From Proteiniphilum sp. UBA5384 (GTDB lineage: Bacteria > Bacteroidota > Bacteroidia > Bacteroidales > Dysgonomonadaceae): a DNA stretch of 64,000 nucleotides. The position numbers were made by a program, and so were the translations under genes. The notes below the pieces were generated by a model. It did not search any database, was not told the origin of the DNA, and was given only the letters and a program-made list of their open reading frames with translations. The stretch lies in assembly GCF_002410825.1 (NCBI RefSeq), contig NZ_DHOS01000047.1, forward strand, positions 72,022 through 136,021, in the 5' to 3' direction. This document shows positions 61,395 to 64,000 of the stretch, piece by piece. Every line of letters begins with the position of its first letter. The first letter of the stretch is position 1.

Positions 61395-64000
61395 ATGAGA
61401 CTACAATCAATTTCAAAGATATATAAATCACTGTTGGGCGGTGCCCTGTTCGCCCTCTTGGCGACCGGCTGTACCTCCGAAGATTTCGGTTCGCCGTCCA
61501 CCAACGATAAGGATGCCGTGATCCTGTCGGCAGGTACTTTCTCCGCCGATCTCCGGTCTACTACCCGTGCTGCGAATAACGAATGGGAAGCCGGCGACCT
61601 GATCGGGGTGACCATGTTGGGTACATCCACTCCGGCCACGCCTATTTATACCAACCGCGAGTATCAAGCCGTGAGCGCCGGATCGGGGAGCGTGGCGTTT
61701 AACCCCGAATCGGAGGGGCAAAAGATGTATTACCCCATCAACGGTAGCGATGTGACCTTCAAGGCCTATTATCCTTATACGGGGTTACCCGCTTATCCCG
61801 AGTATAACCTCGATGTGTCGGGACAGTCGGATCTGGCTAAATTAGACCTGATGACGGCCGAACATAAGAACAGCGATAACACGGCTGTCAACAGCAAGGA
61901 TAAGAAGGAGGCGCATTTGGTATTTCATCACCGGATGACCATGATTATCGTTAATCTGGCTGCCGAATCCCCCATCGATTTGACAGATAGCAAGTTGGTG
62001 CTGAAAGGGATGAAGACTGCCGCAAAGTATAATCTGGCGACCGATGTGTTGACACCCGATGCGACGAGCATGCAGGATATCATTGTTCCTTTGTCGCCCT
62101 CCCATACCGGGCAAGCCATCCTGCTGCCGAGGGCAGCGGCTGCGGGTGTTGCTTTCGAAGTGACTACCGCCGATGGTGGTGTGTACACTGCGGCACTGCC
62201 GTCCGACCAGGATCTGTCAGGAGGCACCAAATACACCTTCAACCTGACGTTGAAGACCACGCCTACCCTGATCACCGCCAGCATAGAGGATTGGATCGAC
62301 GGGCCGACCAGAGATTACGACGTGGTGAATATCATTGCCGGCACCGGTACCAACGCCGGTTTCGAAAATGGCGCAGAACTGAAACTTTATACCCTGGACG
62401 AGGGTGAAACAAGCTATAGCGACGGGGGGACATTCACCTTTGATGGCTCCAAATGGACAAGAAGCGGCGGACTGCTCTACTGGGAAAGCTTTACAGGACC
62501 GACAGTCGATTTCAAAGCGACCTCCACTTTTGCTCCTGCATTGAACGCCGCGCAGGTGGCTGACTATTTAGTGGCTGCCACCCCGGATGTGCCCTTGTAT
62601 ACCGGTCTCCATCTCGAGATGGAGCATGTGGGTGCAAAAGCGACCATCAAGCTGAGCTCAAGCGACGGAACCTATTCTGCGGCTGACTTGGACGGCGCCA
62701 CGGTCACCCTGCCGGGTTATCGTAACGCTTACGATTTTGATGCGGCTACCGTAACTTATACTACCGCCGCAGTAACAGGCGATATCACTCCCGAAAAACA
62801 GGGAACGGGCACTCCTAAAGAACGGGTAGCCATCCTGCCGCCCCAGACAATTGCGGCAGATGTCACCATCGTCAAGGTGGTGATTAATGGACATATCTAT
62901 GAGGTGAAAGCTGATCCCGCATTTACTTATGAAGCAGGCAAGCGTCATGAGCTCAGGCTGGATATTACCAAGTCGGGTGTGGAGATCACGGTCAGCCTGA
63001 AAGATTGGGAAGACGGAGATGATTATGAAGCAGAAGTAAAGATTGGTACTCCCAAAGGTAGTGCGACAAATGAAAACCTTGAGGATGGAGACAAGCTTTA
63101 TCTCTTCACGGAAGAGAGTGGTACCCGCTCCGCTGTGAGAGGCTATTTTGAATACAATGCCGGAACTTGGGCATTTTCAACACCGGGCGATCCTTTATTC
63201 TGGGAAGAGTTGCCTGACAACGGTAAGTTCTATGCCCAAATGGAGCGTGATGCCGTGAACGCCACCGTCTCCTATAACCAGTCGAAAGATTATATTGTGG
63301 CTACCCCCGTGGATAACTACGGTGGCACAGGGGCTACAGGTACCCGGATAGACTTTGCGATGGAACATGCGACATCACAGGTACAGGTTGTTTTGAGAAC
63401 CTCCGATACTTATACGGCAGAGCAACTGAAAGCGGCGATAATCACCCTTCCGGGGTATGCCATCGGCGGAAGCCTCGACAAGGGCGTATATGTGCCGGGA
63501 ACTAACAGAGGCGATATCCGCTTAGACGAGCCGAATAACACCGAGATATCTACCCGCACCTACCTGCAACCACAGAGAATCGCTACAGGGCAAGAGGTGG
63601 TAAGGGTAACTATACCGGGTAGTGTTACCCCTTCAGGTACTGACCGTACTTACCATGTTACCTATAACCACGATGTGGAGTATAACGCAGGTGAGATTAC
63701 CCACCTCTTTATCACCATCAAGGGAGCGGATGTATTGGTAAGTGTGAAGGTAACTCCCTGGGAAGATCAAACTCCTGTGGAACTGAGTTACTCGTTCGAT
63801 GAAAGTCCCACGAATGTGGATGGTTTTGAGGATGGCGACGAAATTACCTTCTATCGTCTCGATGGAAGCGGTAAAGTGGTCGATAGCAAAGTATATGTAG
63901 TGACTACCGTGGGTGGTAAAAAAGAGTTGGAACCTAAAGACGGAACCCCTTGGTACAGGGATGATTTCGGCACCGGCGACAAGATCGTGGCGGTCTATCC
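61395..64000 (+). CDS. Second giant multi-domain fimbrillin, cut by the window end
   Basis: Starts at the ATG of MRLQSISKIYKSLLGGALFALLATGC (Cys26) and remains open for 868 codons to the last base, so the stop lies outside. Arg58 in RSTTRAANNEWEAGD matches the maturation site of the preceding gene. The domain starts GDLIGVTML, GAELKLYTL, GDKLYLFTE and GDEITFYRL and the W-motifs SIEDWIDGP, SLKDWEDGD and VTPWEDQTP mirror those of its neighbour, so it is a tandem paralogue with at least four domains. It follows the first copy by 36 bases. Confidence 0.85.
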   Translation, partial: MRLQSISKIYKSLLGGALFALLATGCTSEDFGSPSTNDKDAVILSAGTFSADLRSTTRAANNEWEAGDLIGVTMLGTSTPATPIYTNREYQAVSAGSGSVAFNPESEGQKMYYPINGSDVTFKAYYPYTGLPAYPEYNLDVSGQSDLAKLDLMTAEHKNSDNTAVNSKDKKEAHLVFHHRMTMIIVNLAAESPIDLTDSKLVLKGMKTAAKYNLATDVLTPDATSMQDIIVPLSPSHTGQAILLPRAAAAGVAFEVTTADGGVYTAALPSDQDLSGGTKYTFNLTLKTTPTLITASIEDWIDGPTRDYDVVNIIAGTGTNAGFENGAELKLYTLDEGETSYSDGGTFTFDGSKWTRSGGLLYWESFTGPTVDFKATSTFAPALNAAQVADYLVAATPDVPLYTGLHLEMEHVGAKATIKLSSSDGTYSAADLDGATVTLPGYRNAYDFDAATVTYTTAAVTGDITPEKQGTGTPKERVAILPPQTIAADVTIVKVVINGHIYEVKADPAFTYEAGKRHELRLDITKSGVEITVSLKDWEDGDDYEAEVKIGTPKGSATNENLEDGDKLYLFTEESGTRSAVRGYFEYNAGTWAFSTPGDPLFWEELPDNGKFYAQMERDAVNATVSYNQSKDYIVATPVDNYGGTGATGTRIDFAMEHATSQVQVVLRTSDTYTAEQLKAAIITLPGYAIGGSLDKGVYVPGTNRGDIRLDEPNNTEISTRTYLQPQRIATGQEVVRVTIPGSVTPSGTDRTYHVTYNHDVEYNAGEITHLFITIKGADVLVSVKVTPWEDQTPVELSYSFDESPTNVDGFEDGDEITFYRLDGSGKVVDSKVYVVTTVGGKKELEPKDGTPWYRDDFGTGDKIVAVY

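Noticed and set aside
1..64000. CRISPR arrays, insertion sequences, prophage or integrase genes
   Set aside because: No regularly spaced repeats, transposase motifs or phage genes were seen on either strand.

Overview
The window is chromosomal DNA from a member of the Bacteroidales, probably a Dysgonomonadaceae or Parabacteroides-like genus; the genus is an inference from gene content, not from a marker gene. The signs are a FecR/SusC/SusD polysaccharide-utilisation set, Mfa-type (type V) fimbrial loci, an extra-long IspG, a giant secreted protein with a type IX-like C-terminus, and promoters of the Bacteroidetes form TTTG-N17-20-TAnnTTTG. I see no phage, insertion sequence, integrase, rRNA or CRISPR.

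Layout. (1) 271-14424, plus strand: a polysaccharide-utilisation-like locus with a FecR anti-sigma factor, a SusC carrying an STN signalling domain, SusD, two lipoproteins of the endonuclease/exonuclease/phosphatase (EEP) fold, a GH36 alpha-galactosidase and two DUF4886 (SGNH-like) lipoproteins, one of which lacks the catalytic residues. (2) 14477-24332: mixed housekeeping genes: a small secreted protein, an S41 protease, a Sua5/YrdC protein, fabI, aquaporin Z, a metallo-hydrolase, a VOC protein, ispG, a tRNA with anticodon CAU and a secreted beta-propeller. (3) 24493-32880, minus strand: a complete Mfa-like fimbrial operon (DUF3575, DUF3868/OmpA, Mfa1-like major subunit, terminator, Mfa2-like anchor, two further subunits, leucine-rich-repeat lipoprotein). 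Upstream of it lie an AraC-type regulator, a 1477-residue secreted protein, the remnant of a related C-terminus, and a membrane TPR/LuxR regulator. (4) 40223-42459: an XRE regulator, a cytidylate-kinase-like protein and a MATE exporter.

(5) 42698-53173: a hexuronate and sugar-acid region: divergent exuT and uxaC, then an SDR, a KDG-type kinase, 6-phosphogluconate dehydrogenase, a LarA-family nickel racemase homologue, a Gfo/Idh/MocA oxidoreductase and a DUF1080 hydrolase. Three copies of a palindromic motif (ideal form TGTGTACGTACACA) lie in the exuT-uxaC gap and look like the operator of this regulon. (6) 53286-64000: a second TPR/LuxR regulator divergent from a second fimbrial operon (DUF3575, DUF3868/OmpA, accessory lipoprotein, then two giant fimbrillins built from four tandem domains, the last cut by the window end).

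The observations most worth following are the catalytically stripped DUF4886 paralogue, the multi-domain fimbrillins, the 11-bp-phased direct repeats on both sides of the first TPR/LuxR regulator, the hexuronate operator with its LarA homologue, and the deleted-paralogue scar upstream of the 1477-residue secreted protein.
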